Both the position numbers and the translations under genes were made by a program. This document shows, piece by piece, positions 7,822 through 17,233 of a stretch of DNA of 64,000 bases; within the stretch, counting starts at the first letter, position 1, and each line of letters starts with the position of its first letter. Source of the DNA: CAIMUX01 sp964473865 (GTDB lineage: Bacteria > Eisenbacteria > RBG-16-71-46 > CAIMUX01); contig CAYYQN010000015.1 in NCBI GenBank assembly GCA_964473865.1, positions 32,423 through 96,422 of the forward strand. The letters are read 5' to 3'. Below the pieces are notes generated by a model. That model was not told the DNA's origin and made no database searches. It saw nothing but the letters and a program-made list of their open reading frames with translations.

Positions 7822-10800
7822 TCACCGCAACACGGTGACCTGCCGCACCTCCGTCTTGCCGGCCGTTGCCATGCGGACGAAGTAGACGCCGCTGGGCAGG
7901 GCGCGACCGGCCTGATCGGTCGTCCGAAACGCGAGCGCATGCTCCCCCGGCTCTCTGGTGCCGTTCCAGAGCTCGCGCACGCGGCGGCCGGCGGTGTCAT
8001 ACAGCTCGATGCGGACCGGCTCCCGAGAGCCGAGCCGGTAGGTGACCATCGCGCCGTGGTGGAGCGGATTGGGCCGGCAGGAGACGATGCCGGTTACAGG
8101 AACCGGTACCGGCTCACTCGACACCTCCGAAGAGGTCTGCCGCACGATCGAGATGGTGATGTCGTCGAGCGCCGCTTCCACGAGACCCACCGGCTCCTGA
8201 TCCTCGGCGACGAAGCGGAACTGCAGGGTGCCGGTCAGCGGGACGAACGCGCTCAGGTCGAACGCATGGTACGTCCACTGGTTGGCGTTCGTCGTGGTGT
8301 GCTCCAGGTGCACCCAGGTCGTCCCGTCGGTCGTCACATCCACCGACCAGTAGTCGTTCGTCCCGGGGTTCGTACCGAGGTTGTTCGTGAACCAGCGCCA
8401 GTACGAGATCGTGGCTCCCGTCGCCCCCGCGGCATTGAAGATCGGCGAGAGAAGAGTGGTCTTGCCGCCGTCCACGTCGGCGTCGCCCGGAAGGCCGCCG
8501 ACGGCAGCGTTGCCGGTGACAAAGCAGAGGCTGGCCGGATCGGCGGTGTGATCGTACTCCGGCTGGGACTGCTGTCCCTGGTATGCCGTCCCCACCGGTT
8601 CGGCCCGGACCCACAATCCGCCGGTGGCGTTGTCATCGGGCGCCCCGAGAGTCCAGCCGCGGTGGGCCTCGGCGTCGTCGAACCACGGTCCGACCGGCAC
8701 TTCCACCGGCAGCATCGCCGCGAATCCGACCGGCCCGGCCAGCGCCAGGTGGAAGAGCGGCATGGACGGGCTCGGGCAACCCGGCAGCACCTGCACCTCG
8801 AACGTCCCGATGACTCCTTCTCCACCGGCGGGTACCTGGCCGCAGGTCCCCTCCGCCAGGGTCACCACGATGTTCGGATCGTCGCACGACAGGGTGCCGG
8901 TGAGATCCAGGGCGTCTCCATGTCCGGAGTTGAGCAGTGTCGGCTGGAGCCGGAACGACTCCCCGGGCTCGACCACGCCGTCACCGTCGCCGAGCGGCGG
9001 GGCGTCGTCCGGGAATGCCGCGCCCGCCTGCAGAACCGGGGCCTGCGCCGTCAGGGCGAAGTCGAAGGCCCAGGATCCTTCCGGGCTGGTCGCCTCCAGA
9101 TGGAACGGAATCGAGTGCAGATCCGGCACCGATCCCGAGACGGTCAAGCCGAACGGAACATCGGTGGTGCCCGAAACGCCCGGAGCAAGGCCCGGGAGAG
9201 CCACCTGCGTCGGATCGAGGAAGGCGAACGGGTCCGAGGAGGAAAGCAGCGCCGTGCCGGTCGTGGTTGCGGCCACTCCGACATTCTTCAGCATGACCTG
9301 CAGATCGACGGTCTCGCCGGCGTCACAGCCGCTGTCCCCGTCGCCGAACTGCTGATCATCCACGGTCTTCGATTCCAGGATGAGGTACGGTCCGCTCGGC
9401 GTGATCACCTGGATGTCCGCCTGATAGGGCTCCCGGTTCTGGGCCGTGACGCACAGGTGCGCCGTTCCCGGCAGGATCTCCGTCCAGATCGGCAGCGTGA
9501 GGCCGCCGTTGGCGTCGGTGGTGCCCGCGCCCACCAGCACGCCATCCTTGGTCAGGCCGCAGTAGCTGTTCGGCGCGGCCGTGATCTCGATCGAGGTCCA
9601 GCCGATCATGATCGTCGCCGGATGGGTGACCGGGTTCTCCGCCGGCACGCCGAGATAGCAGCTCAAGCTCGGATCGCCCATCAGGTTGTAGATCGTCCAG
9701 TAGTAGGACGTGAGGCCCGAGCCGGACTCGGTCACCGCGAGGTTACCGCAGAAGATGAGGGCGTCGTTGGTCACGTACCATTGCGGCACTTCCTCGTTGT
9801 GGTCGTGGAACAGTCCGTCGTATCCGCCCATATGGGCCGGATCGAACACCGGGTGCTCTACGATCGAGGCCCGGTAGCCGACCCCGAAGTAGTAGTCCTC
9901 GTCCCAATAGGTCGAGTTGCTGCCGCCGATATAGCCGATGGCACCCTTGTTCGCGGCGCGCAGCCAGGTCTCGGCGAAGCACTCAGTACCGTAATCGTAG
10001 TCGCTTGTCAGGCAGCAGTTGCCGACCGCCAGGCAGTACTCGCCGTTGTTGGCGAGGCTGTTGACGTTCGACTGCGTGAAGCTCGGATCGCTCCAGGAGG
10101 TCTCCGAGCCGTGGGCCGTGTAGTTCACGAAGCCGACGCCCTGGCTGACCTCCTGGATGATCTGCGACGCCTGGCCCCCGGAGTTGGGATAGAGGTGGGT
10201 GTAGCTGTAGATACCATGCGCCGTGTTGAAGTAGTTCTGGGTCCCGTAGTTGATCTGGCCGTTGGCCCAGGTCTGGCCATGACCGGAGTCCATCCCCGCG
10301 ATCATGACCACCTTGCCGAGGTAACTCGGGTCCGGCATGGTGAACTGATCGTACATCAAGGTCTTGTCGATGATGGCCTGGAGGTTGCTGGAGTTGCTGC
10401 AGCTGAACCTCCCGTAGTACATCTCCGGCAGCATGTCGGCGCCGATGGAGCAATAGGGACGATCCGTAGCATCTCCGTCCTCGAGCCAGGTAGGCATCAC
10501 GTTGGTGTCGCCCACGAAGAGCACAAAACTCGGCGCGGGCTGCGTCGGCGTGCCGTTGTTGTAGAGGTTGTGGAGCCACGTCCGGATGGACGAGGTGGTG
10601 GTGCCGACTTCCGGGGTTCCGGTCACTCCGACGATGACGTTGAATCCGCGCAGTTTCTTCCAGTCGATGAACGTCTGGAGCTGCGCTTCGTACGCCGGGG
10701 GGGTGACAATGGCCATGGTGACGATTTCGCGCACGAGGTCCGGGTGCAGAGCGTGCTGTCCCCGGTAGCCATCGATCCGCTCGTAGACTCCCTTGAAGAA

Positions 10801-11457
10801 CGGGCTGTAGGTGTTCATCGCGATCTGCTCGCCCGCGGCCCGGTCTCCCCCTTCGAAGCGGATGCGCACTTCCATCCGGTCGTGCACCACGAGCCTGCCT
10901 TCCGCCGGCACGTACTCCACGGGCGAGATCTCCAGCCGGCCGAGACGCACGGCGCGCAGGGTGCCGAGGTCGATCATCGCGGCCCGTTCCCGGGCGATGT
11001 GCGGGACCTGGTAGGCGGCCCGGTCGTAGATGAACGGTGTGGTCGCGGGGTCGGCGCTCTTCGACATCGACGGCTGCGCCGGAAAGATCGGGTCCGTGAT
11101 GCCGTAGTCGGCGAGGTTCACCGTGCGGCTGCTCAGCGGCACGATCTCGACGCGAGTCGTCGCCCCGACGGGAATCGCCACCAGCCGGTTCATCATCGGC
11201 AGCTCGGGTTCGCCCTCGCCCATGGAGTGATGGAAGCCGGGCAGGATGAGCCGGGTGAACTCGCCGTCGACCGTGGCCACATCGACGGCCTCGATGCCGC
11301 CCACCTGCACCTCATAGACGAGTGCGTCGTCTCGCTGCTCGACCAGCGTCAGTGACGATCGCTCGGATCCTAGCGAGATCGTGCGGGTCGAAGCCGACGT
11401 GATCGAAGCCAGGACCAGTAGACCCAGGACGGGAAGCAGCACGCGATACAACTTCAT
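7822..11457 (-). CDS. Gingipain-like C25 cysteine peptidase with MAM-like tail and sorting module
   Basis: Exported peptidase of 1211 residues. Signal peptide (residues 1-22), C25-type propeptide (about 25-240), catalytic domain (about 245-600) with His in NYTAHGSE (about residue 449) and a Cys pair in AVGNCC (about 481-482), followed by the family's KGAIGYIGGS loop. A CARDB/Ig-like middle (about 690-920) comes next, then a lectin/MAM-like domain and a FlgD-like sorting module (about 923-1211). The last 290 residues are paralogous to the tail of the C13 peptidase at 12666-15521. The ATG at 11457 has GGAGAGG upstream; the 31-codon longer frame has none. Probably an extracellular, Arg/Lys-type or other endopeptidase; specificity cannot be read. 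Confidence 0.9.
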   Translation of the reverse strand: MKLYRVLLPVLGLLVLASITSASTRTISLGSERSSLTLVEQRDDALVYEVQVGGIEAVDVATVDGEFTRLILPGFHHSMGEGEPELPMMNRLVAIPVGATTRVEIVPLSSRTVNLADYGITDPIFPAQPSMSKSADPATTPFIYDRAAYQVPHIARERAAMIDLGTLRAVRLGRLEISPVEYVPAEGRLVVHDRMEVRIRFEGGDRAAGEQIAMNTYSPFFKGVYERIDGYRGQHALHPDLVREIVTMAIVTPPAYEAQLQTFIDWKKLRGFNVIVGVTGTPEVGTTTSSIRTWLHNLYNNGTPTQPAPSFVLFVGDTNVMPTWLEDGDATDRPYCSIGADMLPEMYYGRFSCSNSSNLQAIIDKTLMYDQFTMPDPSYLGKVVMIAGMDSGHGQTWANGQINYGTQNYFNTAHGIYSYTHLYPNSGGQASQIIQEVSQGVGFVNYTAHGSETSWSDPSFTQSNVNSLANNGEYCLAVGNCCLTSDYDYGTECFAETWLRAANKGAIGYIGGSNSTYWDEDYYFGVGYRASIVEHPVFDPAHMGGYDGLFHDHNEEVPQWYVTNDALIFCGNLAVTESGSGLTSYYWTIYNLMGDPSLSCYLGVPAENPVTHPATIMIGWTSIEITAAPNSYCGLTKDGVLVGAGTTDANGGLTLPIWTEILPGTAHLCVTAQNREPYQADIQVITPSGPYLILESKTVDDQQFGDGDSGCDAGETVDLQVMLKNVGVAATTTGTALLSSSDPFAFLDPTQVALPGLAPGVSGTTDVPFGLTVSGSVPDLHSIPFHLEATSPEGSWAFDFALTAQAPVLQAGAAFPDDAPPLGDGDGVVEPGESFRLQPTLLNSGHGDALDLTGTLSCDDPNIVVTLAEGTCGQVPAGGEGVIGTFEVQVLPGCPSPSMPLFHLALAGPVGFAAMLPVEVPVGPWFDDAEAHRGWTLGAPDDNATGGLWVRAEPVGTAYQGQQSQPEYDHTADPASLCFVTGNAAVGGLPGDADVDGGKTTLLSPIFNAAGATGATISYWRWFTNNLGTNPGTNDYWSVDVTTDGTTWVHLEHTTTNANQWTYHAFDLSAFVPLTGTLQFRFVAEDQEPVGLVEAALDDITISIVRQTSSEVSSEPVPVPVTGIVSCRPNPLHHGAMVTYRLGSREPVRIELYDTAGRRVRELWNGTREPGEHALAFRTTDQAGRALPSGVYFVRMATAGKTEVRQVTVLR

Positions 11458-11883
11458 TGCGGCATCCTCTCCGAAAGGAATGATTGTGGGGGGTGACGAT
11501 CCGGTCTGGCCAAAGCCGGTATGTTCATGCCACAGAGGATCATAACACATCAGCGCGAACCGTGCGCGCGGGAATGGGCCGGGAGTGCGCCACGATTGAG
11601 ATGAGACTGGTTCTGGTCGGGGGCGAAGCCCGGCGCCTGGTGCGCCCTATGTCCATGTCCTGTCTCCACTCGGCGCGCAGCCCCCTCCGGCAAGGCGGGA
11701 GCGACCACCGCGCGGCCGCGCGTCCGTCACCGGGGCGCCACGCCCGGAGAGCACATGCCCGAACGCCCGTGGCGGCCTGGCCGGCCGTCCGTCTGTCGCC
11801 AACGCGAGCCGGTGGACCGGACTGTTCCGGAGTACTAGCCTTGGCGGTGTGCGGACCGACGCGGGGAGTGAAGGAAGTCCAGC
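11458..11883. other. Divergent intergenic region
   Basis: 426 bases between the C25 peptidase and the barrel-like gene. It holds a candidate extended -10 for the peptidase (11539-11547). I see no open frame with a ribosome binding site and no clear promoter for the plus-strand gene. Confidence 0.6.
11539..11547 (-). promoter_or_regulatory. Candidate extended -10 promoter (TGtTATGAT)
   Basis: Read on the minus strand: TG, one base, then TATGAT at 11544-11539, about 82 bases before the peptidase ATG at 11457. This is the same extended pattern as at 5549, 15614, 22093, 58398 and 60222. Confidence 0.5.
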
Positions 11884-12591
11884 ATGAACCACTCGGAATG
11901 GCTCTCGGTCTTGTGTATCGGCCTCACTCTGTCTCTCTGTTCGGTGGTCTATGGCGGCGAAGGCGACCCGAGTCTTCTCCGCCCGGGCATCCACCTGGAT
12001 CTCGGCTGCGGCTACAACCATGTTCTCGGAGATCTCACCACCGTCTGGAAGGACGGCGGCAGCCTCATGATCGGCCTGGGCTACAAGCCATGGCCTTCCC
12101 TTGGGATCGAGGCTGCCGGCGATCTCGGATACGGCGGCATGACGACGAAGATGAAGAACTCCGTGCACGTCTACGACCCGACAACCGAGACCTATGGCGA
12201 CCGTCGGAGCTCCGGCGGCGTCTACTACGGATGGAGCTTCGGACCTCGTTACTTCCATCGCATCTCCCGATCGCGTTTTATCGCCAGCGCCGGGGCGGGC
12301 AGTCACTACTACGGACAACAGGAGTCGGGAATCGACCAGGTCAAGGGGTACTCCAACCGCTGGACGTACGGCTGGGGCTACTATGGCGCGGCGGCAGTGC
12401 ACAGAGTTGTCGACACGGGGAGAATCCCGGTCCGGATCGGGATCCAGATTCGATACACATCGGTCCATGCGAAGGTGAACGACTTCTACTATGACCGGTA
12501 CTACGGCGCGGAGAGCTATGACGCCATTCCGGCCACGCATGTCCAGGATCGACGTGTGACTGTGGCCGTCTCCGCCGCCTTCGGTTCCTGA
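11884..12591 (+). CDS. Exported outer-membrane barrel-like protein
   Basis: 235 residues, family not recognised. It has a signal peptide to about residue 24 (cleavage near VYGGE). The rest alternates Gly/aromatic-rich strands (DLGCGYNHVLGD, MIGLGYKPWPSLGIEA, YYGWSFGPRYFHR, YGWGYYGAAAVHR, VAVSAAFGS at the end) typical of an eight-stranded or similar outer-membrane beta-barrel. GGAAG precedes the ATG by eight bases. It stands between two cysteine-peptidase genes on the other strand; a link to their secretion is only a guess from position. Confidence 0.7.
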   Translation: MNHSEWLSVLCIGLTLSLCSVVYGGEGDPSLLRPGIHLDLGCGYNHVLGDLTTVWKDGGSLMIGLGYKPWPSLGIEAAGDLGYGGMTTKMKNSVHVYDPTTETYGDRRSSGGVYYGWSFGPRYFHRISRSRFIASAGAGSHYYGQQESGIDQVKGYSNRWTYGWGYYGAAAVHRVVDTGRIPVRIGIQIRYTSVHAKVNDFYYDRYYGAESYDAIPATHVQDRRVTVAVSAAFGS

Positions 12592-12600
12592 GATGGATCA

Positions 12601-12635
12601 AGGGGCGGCGGAACCGTTCCGGAACCGCCGCCCCT
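12601..12635. terminator. Bidirectional GC-rich hairpin
   Basis: A perfect 11-base stem AGGGGCGGCGG (12601-12611) pairs with 12625-12635 around a 13-base loop, midway between convergent stop codons at 12591 and 12666. Confidence 0.65.
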
Positions 12636-12665
12636 GTTGCGCCGCGAAGAGATACTGGTCGCCGA

Positions 12666-15521
12666 TCAGCGCAGCACGGTGACCTGCCGCACTTCCTGCC
12701 GGCTGGGCGTGTCCATCCGGAGGAAGTAGATTCCGCTGACGAGCGGGCGCCCGGCAGAATCGCTCGCCGGGAAGGAGAGCGTGTGCTCGCCGGGTTCGCC
12801 CTGGCCGCTCCACACTGTACGGACGCGACGGCCGGCAGTGTCAAACAGCTCGATCCGGACTGCCTCTCGCGAGCCCAGGCGATACGTGAGCAGCGCGCCC
12901 TGCCGCAACGGGTTGGGGCGACAGCTCACAATGCCGGCCGGGAAGCCGCCGTTCGATCCGGTGGCGGGCACCGCCGACATCGACTGCTTCTCGATGGTGA
13001 CGGCGATGTCGTCGACCGCCGCCTCGACGAGACCGACCGGCTCCGGATCCTGCACCACGAATCGGAACTGCAGCATCCCCGTCAGCGGAACGATGCCTTC
13101 CAGATCGAAGAAGTGATAGGTCCACTGGTTGGCGTTGGTCAGCGTGTGCTCGAGGTAGACCCAGTTCGTTCCGTCGGCCGTGACCTCCACCGACCAGTAG
13201 TCGTTCGTACCGGGGTTGTTGCCGAGGTTGTTGGTGTACCAACGCCAGTATGAGAAGGTGGCGGTCGTCGCGCCGGCGGCGTCAAACACCGGCGAGAGAA
13301 GCGTGGTCTTGCCCGCATCCACGTCCGCCGCTCCGACCCCGCCCCCCACCACGCCGTTGCCGGTCACGAAGCAGAGGCTGGCCGGGTCCTCGGTGTGATC
13401 GTACTCCGGCTGGGCTTGCTGTCCGTTATAGACGGTTCCAACCGGCTCTTCCCGCACCCATTGGCCCGAAGTCGCATCATCACCGGGCACTCCCAGGCTC
13501 CAACCCATGTCGGACTCCGCGTTGTCGGTCCAGGGACCGATGCAGAACAGGAGATTGTAGGGGACCTCATAGGCGTCGGGCCCGGTCATCTCCAGGACCA
13601 GGAATCCGGCGTAGCCGTCCGGGCACAGAGGCGAGACCTGCACCATACCTCCGTCGGTGGTGACGCTCTGACCCGGAAGGATCGCCCCCACGTGGTGGGT
13701 GGATCCGTCGGTCACGAAGTAGCCCTCTCCCTGCAGCGTCACGGTCAGGTCCGGCGTCGCCACGCCGCCGGAGTTGTCGATGCGCACCGTGAGCCACACC
13801 GTCTCTCCGGGATCGGCCACGCCGTCCCCGTCACCGCTGCTGTCATCGACGCCGGTGATCGACGCGGTGTAGGTGGGCGCCTGGGCGCTCAGGTCGAGCG
13901 GCAGCACGGACGGCACCTCGTTGACGTTCAGCACCATCTCCAGCGGATCGCCCTGGGATATCGCGTCGGATATGTCGAAGACAAACGGCTGGCCGTTCGC
14001 CACCGTCCCTTCGGAGGGAATGGGGCCGTAGGCGACTTCGCCGGTGATCATGGTGACGTGCGGGGAGCCGGAGACCAGGGTGCCGATCACGTTCGGCCCT
14101 TCGGAGAGACCCAGATTGTGCAGCGCGACGAACAGCTCGATCCTCTCGCCGAAGTCGATCATGCCGTTGCCGTTGCCCTGAGAGGCTCCTTCGTTGTCGT
14201 CGTCGATCGTGATCTGGTCCAGGGTCAGGTAGACCCCTTCCATGTTGCCGAACAGGTTGAGGATGTCTCCGAGGTCAGCCGGGGTGCTGCTGTACTGGGG
14301 CGTTTCGTCCTCGTTGTCGTGGGACTGGGCGTAGATGAACGCCTCGTGCATGGAGACCATGGTGTCGTTGTTCGTATCGGCGTCGACCGGGGTCCCGTTC
14401 GGCATCTCCCAGCCCACGGCGGACGTCCAGTAGTAGACGAATGTGTCGTAGACGTAGTCCGGGCCCATGGCCCAGGAGTACTCATTCCAGTTCGCCGCGG
14501 TGGCGATCACCCGCCCGTCGCCCTGCAGGTCGTCGACCATTCCGCCGCTGAAGCACTGCTCGAAGGTGCAGATGATCGTTTCGCAGGGCAGGGCCGCGAC
14601 GTAGCCGGCCATCTGATCGTCCCGCAGTTCCTGCCAGCTCCAGAGGTTGAGGTAGCAGTCGTGACCCGATTCCTGGCCGCCGTGATCGGTCGTGAAGATG
14701 AAGAGCTGGTCCGTCGCGGTCAGGCTGGCGGCGAGCTCGTCAAAAACCTGATCGACATACTGGAGGGTGGCGGGATACTCGGTGTCCGCGTCGCCGTCCC
14801 CGTCCAGGTCGGTCGGGGAGTTGGTGCCGTCCGAGCGATCGGCGGCGGTACTGGTGCCATCCGAGATGCAGACGCGGATGTGGTCGTCGGCATATCCGTA
14901 ATAGTCCACCAGCGTCCGGTAGATGAAGGCGCAATCGTTCCAGTACCGGATGTGGTTGTTCGAGGCGTCCGCTCCGCCGCTGATGATGAAGGCGTAGGCC
15001 TGTCCCCGCGACTGCTTCGGCTTCGGCAGCCCGCGGAGTCGCTCGCTGTACCGGGCCAGCGCCGCTTCCGAGACACCGGGGTCCGGGTTGTCCCGGCCGT
15101 GCGTGATCTCGGTCAGTTCCGAACGCGTGCGCGGCGGCACCATGGCGTCATACCGCTGCACTTCGGCGGTCGAGGCGTCCACGAAGAAGTAGGAGCACGC
15201 GTGCTCCCAGTTCGCCCGGGGATGGCGGTCGACGAAGATGAACCAACCGGGCGCGGGGGTCCGGAAGACCTCGCGCTTCCAGCTGGAGACCGTCTGGCCG
15301 GCGGGAAGCGCCTGGGGGGAGACATACAAACGGATCCCGTCGAGCGTGCCTCCGAGCTGCGTTTCGGTCACGAGGGACACGGCCTCGTCGCGACCGATGG
15401 TTGCGGCCGCGACCGGAGAGATCACGGCCAGGGCGCCCCCTCCGCCTAAGATGAGCAAAAGAATCGCCAGCCGAAGGGCCGGCGCATGCGGATTCCGGCG
15501 AACCGAGGAGTTCCTGCGCAT
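12666..15521 (-). CDS. Legumain-like C13 cysteine peptidase with MAM-like tail and sorting module
   Basis: Exported peptidase of 951 residues. The basic N-terminus and hydrophobic stretch (about 14-38) form a signal peptide. A short pro-region precedes the caspase-like catalytic domain (about 160-400), with the catalytic His in FTTDHGGQ (about 280) and Cys in FEQCFSGG (about 323), the clan CD/C13 pattern. Ig-like domains (about 420-650) are followed by the MAM-like domain and FlgD-like sorting module (about 661-951), paralogous to the C25 peptidase tail at 7822-8690. The ATG at 15521 has GGAAGGGAGAG upstream; a 34-codon extension was rejected. Likely extracellular, possibly an Asn/Asp-specific endopeptidase or transpeptidase; that part is family inference. 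Confidence 0.88.
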   Translation of the reverse strand: MRRNSSVRRNPHAPALRLAILLLILGGGGALAVISPVAAATIGRDEAVSLVTETQLGGTLDGIRLYVSPQALPAGQTVSSWKREVFRTPAPGWFIFVDRHPRANWEHACSYFFVDASTAEVQRYDAMVPPRTRSELTEITHGRDNPDPGVSEAALARYSERLRGLPKPKQSRGQAYAFIISGGADASNNHIRYWNDCAFIYRTLVDYYGYADDHIRVCISDGTSTAADRSDGTNSPTDLDGDGDADTEYPATLQYVDQVFDELAASLTATDQLFIFTTDHGGQESGHDCYLNLWSWQELRDDQMAGYVAALPCETIICTFEQCFSGGMVDDLQGDGRVIATAANWNEYSWAMGPDYVYDTFVYYWTSAVGWEMPNGTPVDADTNNDTMVSMHEAFIYAQSHDNEDETPQYSSTPADLGDILNLFGNMEGVYLTLDQITIDDDNEGASQGNGNGMIDFGERIELFVALHNLGLSEGPNVIGTLVSGSPHVTMITGEVAYGPIPSEGTVANGQPFVFDISDAISQGDPLEMVLNVNEVPSVLPLDLSAQAPTYTASITGVDDSSGDGDGVADPGETVWLTVRIDNSGGVATPDLTVTLQGEGYFVTDGSTHHVGAILPGQSVTTDGGMVQVSPLCPDGYAGFLVLEMTGPDAYEVPYNLLFCIGPWTDNAESDMGWSLGVPGDDATSGQWVREEPVGTVYNGQQAQPEYDHTEDPASLCFVTGNGVVGGGVGAADVDAGKTTLLSPVFDAAGATTATFSYWRWYTNNLGNNPGTNDYWSVEVTADGTNWVYLEHTLTNANQWTYHFFDLEGIVPLTGMLQFRFVVQDPEPVGLVEAAVDDIAVTIEKQSMSAVPATGSNGGFPAGIVSCRPNPLRQGALLTYRLGSREAVRIELFDTAGRRVRTVWSGQGEPGEHTLSFPASDSAGRPLVSGIYFLRMDTPSRQEVRQVTVLR

Positions 15522-15613
15522 CGAGTCTCTCCCTTCCTGTGCCGCCCCCAGCCGTCCCGCGCTCCCAGCCGCGGTGAGTCGGGGCTCTGATATGATCCAA
15601 GATGACCAGTATG

Positions 15614-15622
15614 ATTGTAACA
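15614..15622 (-). promoter_or_regulatory. Candidate extended -10 promoter (TGtTACAAT)
   Basis: Minus strand: TG, one base, TACAAT at 15619-15614, about 93 bases before the C13 peptidase ATG. Confidence 0.5.
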
Positions 15623-15973
15623 CTTCAAGATAGAGGGGTGAGACTGCTCAATCAGGGAGACCGGATGAGGTGGACGGCCTCCGGCTTCCGCCATGAAGGA
15701 TGAACGGCTGGCGGGCGCGATGCGACAGCGGGTCAAGGGCCTTCGCGGGGGCTACAGAGCGCGTTCCGCGAGTACCGCCGACGCCCCGGGGCCGCGACGC
15801 CGGTGGAGCGGAATTCGCGGCCGCTGCTCCATAAAGTCAGATTCGACATATCGTTAGCGGTCTTCATCAGAGAGCCGACGGGTGCCGGCCGCCGATCTTG
15901 AACCCCTCTGCCCGGCCGGCGCGGTTGGCGGCCATCCCGCATCCCGCCGGGACCCCCGCCTCTGGCCGGTTCG
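15623..15973. other. Intergenic stretch downstream of the ABC operon
   Basis: About 350 bases between the last permease stop codon and the C13 peptidase promoter, both on the minus strand. I see no gene with a ribosome binding site; short frames here overlap in several phases. A terminator for the operon would be expected but none is clear. Confidence 0.5.
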
Positions 15974-17146
15974 TTAGCCGTCGCGGAGCGCATCGGCCAC
16001 GGTCCGCCGGGCCGCGCTTCGCGCCGGGAAGTAGCCGCCAATGATCCCCAGGGCCACCGAGGCCAGGAGGCCGGCGGCCAGGATCCCGGGAGTGATCCGG
16101 AACTTGAAGGCGACCTCGCTGAAACTGGCCCAGTTCGTCGTCCCGGTGGAAATGCCATGAACGGGAAGGGCCAGCAGGCAGCCGAGAACGCCGCCGACCA
16201 GGCACAGCAGGACCGACTCGAACAGGAAGCTGAGCAGGATGCTGCGGGGCCGAAAGCCGAGCGCGAGCATGGTGCCGATTTCCTTCGCGCGCGCGCCCAC
16301 GGCCGCATACATCGTATTCAGCGCGCCGAAGACCGCCCCGACTGCCATGATGGCGACGAGGAAGAACCCAAGGGCGCGGATGATATTGGCCAGCTGTTCC
16401 GACTGCGCCTTGTAGTAGTCGTCCTCGTGTCGGGCGTCGATCCGCAGGCGCGGGTCGGCTTCGATCCGTTTCACCAGGGATTCCAGTCCCGTGGCGGGAT
16501 CGACCAGCCGCAAGGTCAGGGAGCTGTAGCCGTTCCGGTTGAAAGCCGGCGCGAGGATTTCCCCGTCTCCCCAGATCTCCGACTCGAACCCGCTGCCGCC
16601 GGCTTCGAAGATCCCGACGACCGTCCACTCGCGGGCGCCAAAGCGCACCTTCTCTCCCAGGTCGCATCCGGCGAACCGCTGCGAGAGGGGGCGGCCCACG
16701 ATCACTTCGGGGATGCCGGGCTGGTACATCCGTCCGGCCACGATCCGCACGCTGGGACGCAGGCGGAGGGCCCGCGCATCCGTGCCCCGCACCGTGACGT
16801 TCGAGGACCCGACCGGGTCGTTCCGTCGCGGGAGGTTCGTGACCACGACCACCTCGGCGGTGGCCAGGGCTTGCCCGTCCCGGAGGCGCGCCGTCTCGGG
16901 CATGGTCTCGATGATGCGGGCGGTTTCCCGGCTGAAGCCGGAGAGCACTTCGCTGTTCGAGCCGGCGCGGGTTACGATGACATTGTCGGGGCGGCCGGTG
17001 ACGACCAACGCCTGCCGGAAGCCGTCCGCCAGGGCGAGCGTGAGCACCAGGATCGCCACCACCAGCGCGATCCCCCCGGCCGTCATCAGGGTGGCCGTGC
17101 GCCGCACGAAGAGATTGCGGAGGTTGTACTGGAGGGGTACCGCCAC
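15974..17146 (-). CDS. ABC transporter permease, MacB/FtsX type (second permease)
   Basis: 390-residue inner-membrane protein. One N-terminal transmembrane helix (about 22-42), a large periplasmic MacB-type domain (about 50-270), then three C-terminal helices (about 275-300, 320-345, 360-380) with the FtsX signature 'ARAKEIGTMLALGFRPRSI', followed by the short 'RTVADALRDG' end. Partner of the permease and ATPase upstream in the operon; together they would make a tripartite exporter or a lipoprotein/mechanotransmission system. Start is GTG with GGGAG about eight bases before it. The gap to the upstream permease is 87 bases. Confidence 0.88.
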   Translation of the reverse strand: MAVPLQYNLRNLFVRRTATLMTAGGIALVVAILVLTLALADGFRQALVVTGRPDNVIVTRAGSNSEVLSGFSRETARIIETMPETARLRDGQALATAEVVVVTNLPRRNDPVGSSNVTVRGTDARALRLRPSVRIVAGRMYQPGIPEVIVGRPLSQRFAGCDLGEKVRFGAREWTVVGIFEAGGSGFESEIWGDGEILAPAFNRNGYSSLTLRLVDPATGLESLVKRIEADPRLRIDARHEDDYYKAQSEQLANIIRALGFFLVAIMAVGAVFGALNTMYAAVGARAKEIGTMLALGFRPRSILLSFLFESVLLCLVGGVLGCLLALPVHGISTGTTNWASFSEVAFKFRITPGILAAGLLASVALGIIGGYFPARSAARRTVADALRDG

Positions 17147-17233
17147 GCTACGCTCCCGCCTTCCTCTCCGCTCGGCCTCGAACTGTGCTCATGCCTCGGC
17201 TCTCCTCAGGCTTCGGACGGCCTTCCGGCCGGG

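Noticed and set aside
7939..11355. 1138-codon open frame on the plus strand opposite the C25 peptidase
   Set aside because: Arg/His/Gly-rich, no ribosome binding site, no domain; the usual antisense shadow in GC-rich DNA. The minus-strand peptidase has clear catalytic motifs.
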